From contig JAGQUR010000031.1 in the NCBI GenBank assembly GCA_020438395.1, forward strand, positions 1 through 45,327: DNA of 45,327 nt, written 5' to 3'. This DNA comes from Solirubrobacterales bacterium. GTDB lineage: Bacteria > Actinomycetota > Thermoleophilia > Solirubrobacterales > 70-9. Numbering within the stretch: position 1 is the stretch's first letter; every line of letters starts with the position of its first letter. Below are positions 30,773 through 39,358 of the stretch, piece after piece. A program made the position numbers and the translations under genes. A model generated the notes under the pieces. That model searched no databases and was not told the DNA's origin. It saw nothing but the letters and a program-made list of their open reading frames with translations.

Positions 30773-31354
30773 ATGTCAGAGCCAGAAACAAATAGTCAGG
30801 CAGATAGTCAGACAAAGCGTCAGACGACGCAAGACGTAGAAGTCCAGAAGGTTGATGCCCACAGGGACATAACCGGGGTCCAGGACCGCCGCGCGGAGGC
30901 CGATGCCCTGCGACTGGCGATCACCCGCACCGCCAGGCGCCTTCGCCAGGAAGCCGGTGGCGGCCTTTCCCCCACGCTGATAGCCACCCTGGCCTCCATC
31001 GAGCGGGGCAAGGTGCTGACCCCGGGTGAACTTGCCCGGATCGAAGGGGTTCAGCGTCCGACCATGACCCGTGCGATCAACCGGCTCGCCGATGCGGGCC
31101 TGATCGATCGCCGCGAGGACCCGGAGGACCGTCGTTCAGCCCTGCTTTCGGTCAGCGAAGAAGGACACCGGTACCTGGCCGCCCATCGTTCGCGCAAGAG
31201 TGCCTGGCTGGCCAACCTGATCGAGGAAATGCCGGCCGATGACGCGGACACCCTCGCCCGGGCGGCAGAAATCCTCTCCCACGCCCTCGAAACCCATCGA
31301 ACCGGCGAGCTCCGCCTCCCCGGTGAAGACGGCAATTCCGGGGAGGGGAGTTGA
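30773..31354 (+). CDS. MarR family transcriptional regulator
   Basis: A 193-residue winged-helix regulator. The DNA-binding region is clear: LTPGELARIEGVQRPTMTRA (about 82-101) then INRLADAGLIDRREDPEDRR with the wing and the conserved D-R residues. About 40 polar N-terminal residues, rich in Gln/Thr/Asp, precede the domain and use less GC-rich codons than the rest. The MFS transporter overlaps its stop (TTGA at 31351), so the pair is the classic regulator-efflux arrangement, probably induced by a phenolic or drug-like ligand. An operator-like repeat overlaps its promoter. Confidence 0.88.
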   Translation: MSEPETNSQADSQTKRQTTQDVEVQKVDAHRDITGVQDRRAEADALRLAITRTARRLRQEAGGGLSPTLIATLASIERGKVLTPGELARIEGVQRPTMTRAINRLADAGLIDRREDPEDRRSALLSVSEEGHRYLAAHRSRKSAWLANLIEEMPADDADTLARAAEILSHALETHRTGELRLPGEDGNSGEGS

Positions 31355-32583
31355 CGGCCGCGCTGCGGCGGTCCTTCGACTCTCTCTCGGTCCCAAACTT
31401 CCGCCGCTATTTCAAGGGACAGGTCGTTTCCCTCTCGGGGAACTGGATGCAGACCGTTGCCGAGGTCTGGCTGATCCTCAGCCTGACCGGCTCCGGCTTT
31501 GCGGTCGGGATCGCCACGGCCCTCCAGTTCCTGCCGATCATGTTGTTCGGCGCATGGGGAGGATCGCTGGCAGACCGCTTTGCCAAGCGGGATCTGCTCA
31601 TGGTCACCCAGGCCATGATGATGGTCCCGCCACTGATCCTGCTCGGTGTCACCGTCGCCGGAGTCGTCACGCCAGCCATGGTCTTCGCCCTGATCCTCAT
31701 CCGGGGCAGCCTGCTTTCGGTCGACAACCCGGCCCGCCAGGCCTTCGTCATGGAGATGGTCGGACCCGACCGGATCGTCAACGCGGTCAGCCTCAACAGC
31801 GTGATCGTCCACTCCGCCCGCGTCGCGGGTCCGGCGGTCGCGGGCATCCTGATCGCCACCGTCGGAGTCGCGCCCTGTTTCGGGCTCAACGCGGCAACCT
31901 TCCTGGTCATGATCTGGGCCCTCAGGGGCATGGACCGCAGGCGCCTGGCCGAACCGCCGAAGACCAATAGTCGCGAGCCCGGCCGGGTACGGGCCGCGGT
32001 CAGGCATGTGATGCAGACCCCGGAACTGGCGATGCCGCTGATGCTGATGGCCGTGGTGGGAACCCTCGGTCTCAACTTCCAGGTGATCCTGCCTCTGCTC
32101 GCCCGCCTCACCTTCGAGGGCGGGGCCAGTTCGTATGCGGTCCTGGTGTCTTCGATGGGTGCCGGTTCGGTGATCGGGGCCCTCGTGACCGGCGCCCGCG
32201 GCAAGACCGGAATGGGTGTGATCGCCGCCTCCGCCCTGGCCTTTGGCGGCCTGGCGATGGCCGCGGCGCTGATGCCCAGCCTCGCATCCGAGATTCCGGT
32301 TCTCGCCCTGCTCGGAGCTTCGGCGGTGACCTTCGCCGCGGCGATCAATTCGACCATCCAGCTGGCCGTGGAGCCGGAAATGAGAGGCCGGGTCATGGCC
32401 CTGTATTCGGTCGTATTCCTGGGCTCAACCCCGATCGGCGGACCGCTGGTCGGCTTCATCTCGGAATCGGCCGATCCGCGGCTTGCCCTCGCCCTCGCGT
32501 CCGTTTCAGGACTGGTCGCTGCCGCGGGCGCCTGGTGGATAAGCGCCCGCAACCGGGTCGAACCGGAACTGGAGACGACCTGA
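31351..32583 (+). CDS. MFS transporter, EntS/MFS_3 type
   Basis: A 410-residue 12-helix exporter. The N-terminus LSVPNFRRYFKGQVVSLSGN, followed by WMQTVAEVWLILSLTGSGFA, is characteristic of the MFS_3 (EntS-like) group. The loop after helix 2 has GGSLADRFAKRDLL. The family exports siderophores, drugs or small metabolites. The TTG start is supported by GGGGAGGGGAG directly upstream and by the 4-base overlap with marR, so expression should follow the regulator. The 51-base gap after it carries the -10-like TAGCCT of the next gene. Confidence 0.87.
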   Translation: MTAALRRSFDSLSVPNFRRYFKGQVVSLSGNWMQTVAEVWLILSLTGSGFAVGIATALQFLPIMLFGAWGGSLADRFAKRDLLMVTQAMMMVPPLILLGVTVAGVVTPAMVFALILIRGSLLSVDNPARQAFVMEMVGPDRIVNAVSLNSVIVHSARVAGPAVAGILIATVGVAPCFGLNAATFLVMIWALRGMDRRRLAEPPKTNSREPGRVRAAVRHVMQTPELAMPLMLMAVVGTLGLNFQVILPLLARLTFEGGASSYAVLVSSMGAGSVIGALVTGARGKTGMGVIAASALAFGGLAMAAALMPSLASEIPVLALLGASAVTFAAAINSTIQLAVEPEMRGRVMALYSVVFLGSTPIGGPLVGFISESADPRLALALASVSGLVAAAGAWWISARNRVEPELETT

Positions 32584-32634
32584 GAGATGGCCGCTCCGGC
32601 CTCCCGGCTTCGCCACCGGTAGCCTGAGCCCAGC

Positions 32635-34038
32635 GTGATCCACAAGGCGCTCGGATACTGGATCGAGGAAGCAGGGCCGCAACCGGAGTTCCCGGTGATG
32701 ACCGGCGGGCGCGAGTTCGACGTGATCGTTGTCGGGGGAGGCTTCACCGGCCTCTGGACCTCGTACCACCTGAAGTCGGGCGAGCCAGACCTGAGGGTCG
32801 GTCTGATCGAGTCCCATCGAATCGGTCACGGTCCCAGTGGCCGAAACGGCGGTTTCGTCGATGCGATGTGGGTCAGTTTCGCCAGTCTGGTCAAGCGCTA
32901 CGGCAGCGAACCGGCCCTGAGGCAGGCCCGGGCGGCCGAGCAGTCGGTGCGGCAGGTCGGTGAATTCTGCGAAAAGCACGGGGTCGATGCCTGGTACCGG
33001 CATTCCGGTTATCTGAACGTCTCGACCGCCCCGGCCCAGGACGGCTCCTGGGACGACAATCTGCGGGCCATGAGGGAGGCCGGGATCCTCGACGGGCCGC
33101 GCGAGCTTTCCCCGCAGGAAGTCCAGGCGATCTGCGCTTCCCCCGCCTTCCGTTCAGGGGTTCACTACGGAGCAGCCGCCACGGTTCAGCCGGCCCGGCT
33201 CGCCTTCGGTATCCGGGAGGCCTGCCGGGAAATCGGGGTCGAGCTTTTCGAACACAGCCCGGTAGTCCGGGTCGAGGACGGACCGGGGGAGGTGACCGTG
33301 ACCACGGTGTCGGGTCAGGCGAAGGCACCGAAGCTGGTGCTTTCCAACGGCCCCACCCTTGCCGGACAGGGTTCGCCGCTCCGCGGGGCAGTCACCCTGG
33401 CTTCCAGTCACATGGTCATCACCGAGCCGGTCCCGGAGGTGATCGAGGAACTCGGCTGGACCGGTGGGGAGGCGATCAGCGACTGCCGGGCCCTGCTCAC
33501 CTATTTCCGGACCACGCCCGACGGAAGAATCGCCTTCGGCTGGGGCGGCGGGAGGATCGCCGCCGGCGCAAGGCGCTTCGGCCGGGCCGAGCTCGACGCC
33601 GACGTGATCGACGGCGTGATCACCGGGCTGAAGCGCTATTTCCCGATGCTTGAAGGCCGCGACCTGGAATACGCGTGGGGCGGCCCGATCGACGCTTCGC
33701 CGACCCACCTTCCCCATGTGATCAGCCTGCCTTCCGGCCGCACTTTTGCGGCCCTTGGCTACACGGGCAACGGCGTCGGACCGTCGCAGATGGTCGGCCG
33801 CACAATGGCTTCGCTGGTGCTGGAACGGGACGACGAGTACTGCGCGCTGCCCTTCATCGAACCGGTTGAAGCCCTGGCGAAGGTCCCGCCGGAGCCGTTC
33901 CGCTGGGCCGGGGGAGCGGTGATCCGGGAAGCGATCGGACGCAAGGAAGAAGCGGAACTCATCGGGCGCAGCGTCGACCCGGTCAGCGCCGCCATCGCCC
34001 GGATACCGCAGCTGATCGGCTTCCACATCGGCCGATAG
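32635..34038 (+). CDS. FAD-dependent amine oxidase-like protein (DAO fold, gamma-glutamylputrescine oxidase-like)
   Basis: A 467-residue flavoprotein of the DadA/OrdL (DAO) family. FAD-binding GGGFTG is at 34-39, followed by GLIESHRIGHGPSGRNGGFV with the conserved GxSGRNGG. The C-terminus holds YAWGGPIDASPTHLPHVI and ALGYTGNGVGPSQMVGRT, typical of PuuB-like enzymes. It probably oxidises an amine or amino acid with oxygen. The GTG start has TAGCCT (32620-32625) 9 bases upstream. It is a single gene between the MarR/MFS operon and the convergent nucleotidyltransferase. Given potABC and the ureohydrolase operon in the window, a role in polyamine-derived amines is attractive but unproven. Confidence 0.85.
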   Translation: MIHKALGYWIEEAGPQPEFPVMTGGREFDVIVVGGGFTGLWTSYHLKSGEPDLRVGLIESHRIGHGPSGRNGGFVDAMWVSFASLVKRYGSEPALRQARAAEQSVRQVGEFCEKHGVDAWYRHSGYLNVSTAPAQDGSWDDNLRAMREAGILDGPRELSPQEVQAICASPAFRSGVHYGAAATVQPARLAFGIREACREIGVELFEHSPVVRVEDGPGEVTVTTVSGQAKAPKLVLSNGPTLAGQGSPLRGAVTLASSHMVITEPVPEVIEELGWTGGEAISDCRALLTYFRTTPDGRIAFGWGGGRIAAGARRFGRAELDADVIDGVITGLKRYFPMLEGRDLEYAWGGPIDASPTHLPHVISLPSGRTFAALGYTGNGVGPSQMVGRTMASLVLERDDEYCALPFIEPVEALAKVPPEPFRWAGGAVIREAIGRKEEAELIGRSVDPVSAAIARIPQLIGFHIGR

Positions 34039-34060
34039 AAGAATCCGCCAGCCGATCGGG

Positions 34061-34816
34061 CTAGTCGATCTCTTCCGGCTCGTCGTACCACTTCTTCCGT
34101 TCGCCTACCCGATCGCGAATCTTCCAGGAGCGTGACTTCGGAGCCTCGTCCATGGCGGCTTCTATGAGCTCAATCGACCTGGCGACCCCTGCCCGCTGTT
34201 CGTCGGCGAGTGGTGATTCCGGGAGTGAATCTCTCAGGCGGTCCAGGTTCAGCTCCAGTGTGTGCTGGAGTCCCCAGTCCTTTGCGGTCAGGGAAGCGAT
34301 CCAGGCAACGTCAATGCCCTCATTCCCTTCCGCCAGGGGAAATGCGGTGAGAATCGCATAGGCATCACCCCGGTCCTTGGCGTTGAGCTCGATGATCTGC
34401 AGTTTGGTCATCAGGAGATCGGCCGGGTCCAGGGTGTCTCCCGGAAGGTCGAAACGCTTCTTCAGGGGGAGCTTGTGGCACATCTCGAAGTCGTCAATGA
34501 AGACGTCGATCTTCCGGTCCGATCCGGGGTCGGAGAACAGCATGCGCCGGCTGCCGTTGATCGCGTTGAACTGCGCTGCCGGTTCCCAGCCAAGATCGGC
34601 CAGCATGGATTCGAGCTCGGACGCATGACGCTTGATAGTGAAGAGGTCGATGTCCCCGTACTCGCGGGTGAGCGCCTCCGGGAAGTGATCGCCGAGCGCG
34701 TAGCGGATGGCGATTCCTCCCAGCAGCTTGACCCTCAACTCCCGGGCATGTGCCGCGTCAAGGACCCGCCGGGCCTCCAGCTTCAGATCCTCCAGAATCC
34801 CGTCGCCGTTCACCAT
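34061..34816 (-). CDS. Nucleotidyltransferase-fold protein
   Basis: A 251-residue protein of the nucleotidyltransferase (Pol beta-like) fold. The active-site pattern is intact: LLGGIAIRYA with the GG at 33-34, GDIDLF giving D55 and D57, and KIDVFID giving the third Asp D104. A conserved stretch LDPADLLMTKLQIIELNAKD follows. It is thus likely to transfer a nucleotide to a protein or small molecule, like distant relatives in antibiotic inactivation or AbiEii-type toxins, but no antitoxin gene is adjacent. It starts 10 bases after the metallophosphoesterase gene, so the two are probably cotranscribed. Confidence 0.75.
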   Translation of the reverse strand: MVNGDGILEDLKLEARRVLDAAHARELRVKLLGGIAIRYALGDHFPEALTREYGDIDLFTIKRHASELESMLADLGWEPAAQFNAINGSRRMLFSDPGSDRKIDVFIDDFEMCHKLPLKKRFDLPGDTLDPADLLMTKLQIIELNAKDRGDAYAILTAFPLAEGNEGIDVAWIASLTAKDWGLQHTLELNLDRLRDSLPESPLADEQRAGVARSIELIEAAMDEAPKSRSWKIRDRVGERKKWYDEPEEID

Positions 34817-34826
34817 GCGTCTCCGG

Positions 34827-35810
34827 TCATCCGTTTACGAATTGGTGTTTGACATCTTCGCCTCGCAGGGCCAGCAGACAACCCGAGATACGGCCGGTGT
34901 GGTAGTCGCTGCCGGGATTGATCGCCAGGGTGCGGCCGATCCTGGTCGCCCCGGCGCTCTCGTGGACGTGGCCGTGCAGACTGAGCAGCGGCTGGTACTC
35001 CTCGATCAGCTCCCGCACCGCCGTCGAGCCGACCGGGATCTGTTTTGGCTCGGATCCGGCCATCACAACCTGAAGGTTCTCATCCAGCTCCGGTGCCGTA
35101 TCCAGCTGGGAATCGTATGGCGGAACGTGCAGGTTGAAAATGCAGCGTGAGATATCCGGGGACTGATCAGCAAGGGAGCTCACCCGACGGTAGATCTCGT
35201 CTTCGCCGAGTTCGCGTGGCGAGTCGAAGGGAGTCAAGTTGGAATAGCCGAGCGAGACCATCGTGTATCCCTCGAATTCGACTATCTCGCCATCGCATTC
35301 CTCGACGTCCGGAGAAGCGACGATTGCCTCGGCCACGCCGGGGGGATCATCGTTTCCGGGCATCACGAAACATCTGGCGCCGGTCCCTTCGAGCCGCTCT
35401 CCGGCAAGGGAAAGCCACTGCTGAAAGGTGTCGAGCATGACTTCAGCGAACCAGACTTCCCTTTCGTCAACTGACATCGCGGCGACCCGGTCGACTTCGC
35501 TGGAGGACATCCGGTGCGGGTACATCCCCTTTCCCCGCACCTGGCGTTCTACCTCGGCAACCTCCTCTTCACCGGTTATGAACTGCCTCTCTCCGAACAG
35601 TTCAATCTCGTATCCACCTTCCTTTTCGACCAGGGGGATGACCGCTTTTCCGGTCAGGTCACCCCCCATAACCAGTACCTGGGAGTCATACGAGCGGGCG
35701 GCGTTCAGGAACTTGCGCCAAAGCACCTCGGTGCCGTGGATGTCGGAGGCATAGAAGAGCCGGGTCGGTTTCTCCTTCGGCCCTTTCTCGCCCTTTCCGA
35801 ACAGTCCCAT
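34827..35810 (-). CDS. Calcineurin-like metallophosphoesterase
   Basis: A 327-residue metal-dependent phosphoesterase. The metal-binding motifs are in order: ASDIHGTE (D23, H25), MGGDLTG (D51), MPGNDDPPG and, near the end, LHGHVHES, followed by INPGSDYHTG. The Asp after GN replaces the usual His (GNDD instead of GNHD), seen in some branches. A basic leader (GKGEKGPKEK) precedes the domain. AAAGGAG before the ATG supports the start. It sits 49 bases after the APC permease and 10 bases before the nucleotidyltransferase. The substrate, nucleotide or phosphoester, is unknown. Confidence 0.85.
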   Translation of the reverse strand: MGLFGKGEKGPKEKPTRLFYASDIHGTEVLWRKFLNAARSYDSQVLVMGGDLTGKAVIPLVEKEGGYEIELFGERQFITGEEEVAEVERQVRGKGMYPHRMSSSEVDRVAAMSVDEREVWFAEVMLDTFQQWLSLAGERLEGTGARCFVMPGNDDPPGVAEAIVASPDVEECDGEIVEFEGYTMVSLGYSNLTPFDSPRELGEDEIYRRVSSLADQSPDISRCIFNLHVPPYDSQLDTAPELDENLQVVMAGSEPKQIPVGSTAVRELIEEYQPLLSLHGHVHESAGATRIGRTLAINPGSDYHTGRISGCLLALRGEDVKHQFVNG

Positions 35811-35859
35811 CAGGCTCCTTTCAACGTTCGATCCGCCAGGTCACAATCTGCCCGCCGAC

Positions 35860-37476
35860 TCATTCCGGCGGCAACTCGCGGTGTGCAAGCGACAGGTCGA
35901 TTCCCTGGCTCTTGCGGACTGCCCGTGCGACGCCATAGATGATGAAAGCGACCACATACACCAGCAGCGCAAGCTTGAGCTTGCCCGGGTTGGCGCTCAG
36001 GCTGGCACCCGAACCGGGATCCCAGAGGATGATGCCGATTGCCGTTCCGAACCCCAGCAGGGCGAGGAACCCGACCAGGGAAATCAGCGGTATGCCGAGC
36101 ACCTTGCGGTTGTACGGCGAGCCTTCGACCATGGCCGGCTGGCGGAACGGCAGCACGATGCCGGAGATGGATGTGATCAGCAGGGTGAGCGAGAGTCCGA
36201 GCAGCACCGAAACGGCGCTGAACCAGTCGGTGAAGGCATAGATTGCCGTGCTGCCGATGCTCAGCACAAGCATCACGCCGATTGCGATCAGCGGCGAACG
36301 CGAACGCGGGTCAACATAGGACAGCTTCTCGGGCATGATGCGGTCGAATGACCAGGCGAACATGCTGCGGGAGACCAGCAGCAGAGTCTGGGGGAGCCAC
36401 AGCAGGAGGCCGAGAGCGAAGCCCAGGATGATGATCGTTCCGAGCACCGGGCTGTTCGAAGCGATCGCCATCAGTTCGGGGTAAGCCGGTGCTCCCGCGA
36501 CGAAGCCGTATGAAGCCGGGTCCGCGTAGCCGAGCATCCCGTTGAAGTCGTAACCGGCGACGTTCAGGAAAGCGGGCAGCAGGAGCAGCAGGGCGGTTAC
36601 GGCGATCAGGACCGCGCCGGGCATGGACTTCAGATGGGTGCCCCGGGTGACCCTGATCTCTCCGGCGAAGTAGTTGCTCGAATAGATGAAGCCGAAGATG
36701 AACCAGAAGATCGAAACGGACTTGACGGTCATCTCGAAATCAAAGCTGGAAGAGGCGTAGCCGGCGTCACTTGCGGACTTGGTCAGGGCCCCGACCGCGT
36801 CGTTCACGCCGAGGTTGGCGGCGTAATCGTTGAAGGCCGAGACAAAGCCGGATTCACTCTGAAAGAGACCGACGAGAATCGGCACCAGGAAGGCGCCGGC
36901 AAGGTAGATGAAGAACCCGACCGCCTGGACCTTGAAGAAGAGGCGGGTGCCGCCCCGGATGAACAGGGCCGCCGAAAGCAGAAGCGCGACCGTTCCCGTG
37001 ATGAAGAGGCCCCACTCGGTCGAGAACCAGTCGCCGAAGCTCATCCAGCCGCTCGATCCGGTGAAACCGGCCATCATGCGGCCCCAGGCGCCCATCCCGT
37101 AGGCAGCGAAGTACGTGGTGTAAACGCCGATCACGATGGCCAGCCAGAAGCAGTAGCTGAAGTTTCCGGCGAATCCGATGCTGGGGTGAAGTGCCCGGCT
37201 GTTGAAGACGTAATCGCCACCGGTCCGCGGCATGATCTGCGTCAGCATCGCGTAGAGGAACGACCCGGGCAGACCCAGACCGGCCGCGATAAGGATCCCC
37301 ACGTAGGGGTTCGCTCCCGGATAGAAGGCAAAGAAGAGCCAGTAGAACGCGAAGGTGAGCGCGACGCTCGACCAGAGCAGGTTGTAGAAGAGGGCGTCCC
37401 TGGTCTTTGCTTCCCGGACCAGGCCCGTTGCCTTGCGGGTGAAAAGGGCCGGTGACCCTTCGCTTTGGGTACTCAT
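35860..37476 (-). CDS. APC family amino acid/amine permease
   Basis: A 538-residue membrane protein of the APC superfamily with about 12 hydrophobic segments. The first helix region (ALTFAFYWLFFAFYPGANPY, then GILIAAGLGLPGSFLYAMLT) and QIMPRTGGDYVFNSRALHPS are typical of APC transporters of amino acids and amines. The ATG at 37474-37476 is chosen for a strong GGAGGAGA upstream and because it overlaps the stop of the amidase gene (ATGA); an extension to 37581 is rejected. It is third in the LacI-controlled operon and probably imports the compound that the ureohydrolase and amidase degrade. Confidence 0.88.
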   Translation of the reverse strand: MSTQSEGSPALFTRKATGLVREAKTRDALFYNLLWSSVALTFAFYWLFFAFYPGANPYVGILIAAGLGLPGSFLYAMLTQIMPRTGGDYVFNSRALHPSIGFAGNFSYCFWLAIVIGVYTTYFAAYGMGAWGRMMAGFTGSSGWMSFGDWFSTEWGLFITGTVALLLSAALFIRGGTRLFFKVQAVGFFIYLAGAFLVPILVGLFQSESGFVSAFNDYAANLGVNDAVGALTKSASDAGYASSSFDFEMTVKSVSIFWFIFGFIYSSNYFAGEIRVTRGTHLKSMPGAVLIAVTALLLLLPAFLNVAGYDFNGMLGYADPASYGFVAGAPAYPELMAIASNSPVLGTIIILGFALGLLLWLPQTLLLVSRSMFAWSFDRIMPEKLSYVDPRSRSPLIAIGVMLVLSIGSTAIYAFTDWFSAVSVLLGLSLTLLITSISGIVLPFRQPAMVEGSPYNRKVLGIPLISLVGFLALLGFGTAIGIILWDPGSGASLSANPGKLKLALLVYVVAFIIYGVARAVRKSQGIDLSLAHRELPPE

Positions 37477-38264
37477 GAATCTCCTCCGTTCACTTGGTGT
37501 TGGACGATTACCTTCAGGTCGGCTCGGATCTGGTCGAGATAGGACGTATCCGGGTCCGGTTGCGACGGTGAAATGACGCATTCGAGGACGCCTTCGCCCC
37601 GGCCCAGTTCAGCCAGGACGGTTCCGGACGGGTTGATTACGCAGGACTCCCCGGTGAAGGTGTGGCCGGATTCCCTGCCCGTTCTGTTTACGTAGAGGTG
37701 GTGAAGCCGGTTGTCGAGGGCACGGGCCCTGGCCGCCAGTCGGTGATCGGCGGCGTACGGCTCCATGTTGGCCGAGATCGTCACCAGGATTTCCGCCCCG
37801 GCCGTGGCCATGAGCCGGGCCGGCTCGGGGAACTCGACGTCAAAACAGATCTCCGGACCTATTGCCCGTCCGGCAAGAGTGAAGACCCGAAGCTGGTCTC
37901 CGGCGACAAACGCCGAACGCTCCGCCGGGCCGAACAGGTGGGTCTTGCGATAGACCCCGGCAGGTATCCCGTCAGACTGAACACAGACGGCCGAGTTTGC
38001 GAAGCCACCGTCCTCGAGCAGTTCGGTGAAGCCGATGACGGCGGCGCAGCCGGATCGGCGGCAGGCCTCAAAGACCGTGGCCAGAGCGGGATCTTCCACC
38101 TCGATAGCGACCGATCCCGGATCGTCCGTGTTGTACCCGCCGACGAACAATTCGGGAAACAGCACGAGGTCAGCATCGGTCAGGGCTTCGATGACCGAGC
38201 AGGCGGCCTCGCAGTCTCGCTTCGCATGACCCACCGGGTCCGACTGGGCGAGAGCGACTCTCAT
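37473..38264 (-). CDS. Nitrilase-superfamily amidohydrolase
   Basis: A 263-residue carbon-nitrogen hydrolase with the complete Glu-Lys-Cys triad: E38 in LFPELFVGGY, K107 in YRKTHLFG and C140 in IGPEICFDVEFPE. The family cleaves amides or carbamoyl groups of small linear compounds; close relatives include N-carbamoylputrescine amidase and 4-guanidinobutyramide-type amidases. It lies 3 bases after the ureohydrolase gene and overlaps the permease gene. This pairing suggests that an amide is hydrolysed to an acid whose guanidino group the ureohydrolase then removes. That assignment is inference; no substrate-specific residue was identified. Confidence 0.87.
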   Translation of the reverse strand: MRVALAQSDPVGHAKRDCEAACSVIEALTDADLVLFPELFVGGYNTDDPGSVAIEVEDPALATVFEACRRSGCAAVIGFTELLEDGGFANSAVCVQSDGIPAGVYRKTHLFGPAERSAFVAGDQLRVFTLAGRAIGPEICFDVEFPEPARLMATAGAEILVTISANMEPYAADHRLAARARALDNRLHHLYVNRTGRESGHTFTGESCVINPSGTVLAELGRGEGVLECVISPSQPDPDTSYLDQIRADLKVIVQHQVNGGDS

Positions 38265-38267
38265 CGC

Positions 38268-39251
38268 CTAGAGCGTCGCCCCGGCATGAAACGCCATCGC
38301 TTCCAGGGCAATGCGTCCGCCGATCAACGCGGTCGCCGGGGTGGAGTCCAGGCTTGGCGCAACCTCGACTACGTCGACTCCGAGGAGGCCGCCGGAAGAG
38401 ACGCCGCGGACCAGTTCGATCCCCTCGCGGCTGGTCAGTCCTCCCGGGCTGGGGCAACAGGTTCCCGGGGCATGTGCCGCGTCAAGCGAGTCGATGTCGA
38501 AGGAGAGATATATGCCATCTCCGGCTCCCGCCACTTCGCGCGCCTTGTCGGCCGCCCAGCGGGTGCCCTTCTCCCAGATTTCCTCAAGCCAGATGACGGT
38601 TATTCCGTGGTCAAGGCAGTACTGGAGTTCCGTCTTCGGATTCATCCAGCCGGAGATTCCGACCAGGGCGATCTTCTGAGGGTCGAAACCGGCATCAACC
38701 GCTCGGGTGATCGGGCAACAGTGGTTGAGCAGCTCGCCGCCCACGTCGGGCGCCGTGTCGAGATGCATGTCGATCAGGACCAGTCCCGGATCATCGTGGG
38801 CGTCGACGATTGCGCGTGCGGCCGGAATGGTTATTGAGTGATCGCCACCGAGTGTGACTGGCAGTGCCCCTGAGGCAATGATCTCGCCCAGGTCGGATTG
38901 GGCCCGAGCGAAAGTCTTCTCGGCGTTGGCAAGCACGATGTCCGTGTCCCCGGCGTCGACCGGATTCAGCGCCTCGAGCAGGTCAAAGCCGAGCGTTGCG
39001 TTGAACGTAAGAAACTGGCAGGAGACATCCCTGATGCCCCGGGGCCCGTAGTTGGCCCCGGTCCGGCTGATGTTCGTTGCGTCGAACGGTATTCCGTAGA
39101 TCGCGGCCTTGGCTCCGTGTTCCCTGAGCGCTTCGGCATCGGCTGGTACATGAGGAAGCCGGAGGAATGAATTGCTGAGACCGGCATGAAGCAGGCTGCT
39201 CCACATGGTCGGGTCTTTTTCACCGGCCACCAGGGCGTCGCGTTCACTCAT
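38268..39251 (-). CDS. Ureohydrolase (arginase/agmatinase/guanidinobutyrase family)
   Basis: A 327-residue binuclear manganese enzyme that splits urea off a guanidino compound. Metal ligands are all present: H138 in GGDHS, D161-x-H163-x-D165 in DMHLD, and D252, D254 in SFDIDSLD. The last motif deviates from the common DPxxxPGTG: it reads DAAHAPGTCCPSPGG. Such variation occurs among agmatinase, guanidinobutyrase and guanidinopropionase branches, so the substrate is open. GGAGGAGGAG before the ATG is an excellent ribosome site. It is first in the operon, with a LacI-type operator (39280-39291) 29 bases upstream. Confidence 0.9.
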   Translation of the reverse strand: MSERDALVAGEKDPTMWSSLLHAGLSNSFLRLPHVPADAEALREHGAKAAIYGIPFDATNISRTGANYGPRGIRDVSCQFLTFNATLGFDLLEALNPVDAGDTDIVLANAEKTFARAQSDLGEIIASGALPVTLGGDHSITIPAARAIVDAHDDPGLVLIDMHLDTAPDVGGELLNHCCPITRAVDAGFDPQKIALVGISGWMNPKTELQYCLDHGITVIWLEEIWEKGTRWAADKAREVAGAGDGIYLSFDIDSLDAAHAPGTCCPSPGGLTSREGIELVRGVSSGGLLGVDVVEVAPSLDSTPATALIGGRIALEAMAFHAGATL

Positions 39252-39279
39252 AACTCCTCCTCCTTTTCGGTGCGCAAAG

Positions 39280-39291
39280 AAAAACGTTTTT
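39280..39291. promoter_or_regulatory. LacI-type operator O1
   Basis: AAAAACGTTTTT is a perfect 12-bp palindrome with the central CG typical of LacI-family operators. It lies 29 bases upstream of the ureohydrolase start. An outer symmetry (GCGCAAA/TTTGCGC, 39272-39295, slightly off-centre) surrounds it. Confidence 0.75.
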
Positions 39292-39314
39292 GCGCTATCT
39301 GGGGAGGTTCTAAC

Positions 39315-39326
39315 AAAAACGTTTTT
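39315..39326. promoter_or_regulatory. LacI-type operator O2
   Basis: A second exact copy of AAAAACGTTTTT, 35 bases centre to centre from O1. It overlaps the probable -35 region (39324-39329) of the lacI-type gene, so the regulator should repress its own promoter. Confidence 0.75.
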
Positions 39327-39346
39327 TCATGTCAAGTGATTCGTTC

Positions 39347-39352
39347 TATGAT
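39347..39352 (+). promoter_or_regulatory. -10 box of LacI-type regulator gene (leaderless geometry)
   Basis: TATGAT (one mismatch to TATAAT) ends 6 bases before the GTG at 39359. TTTTCA at 39324-39329 lies 17 bases upstream as a -35. Confidence 0.55.
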
Positions 39353-39358
39353 TGGGCA

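Noticed and set aside
34061-34816. AbiEii-type abortive infection toxin
   Set aside because: The NTase motifs fit in a broad sense, but no AbiEi-like antitoxin is adjacent and the neighbours are metabolic genes.
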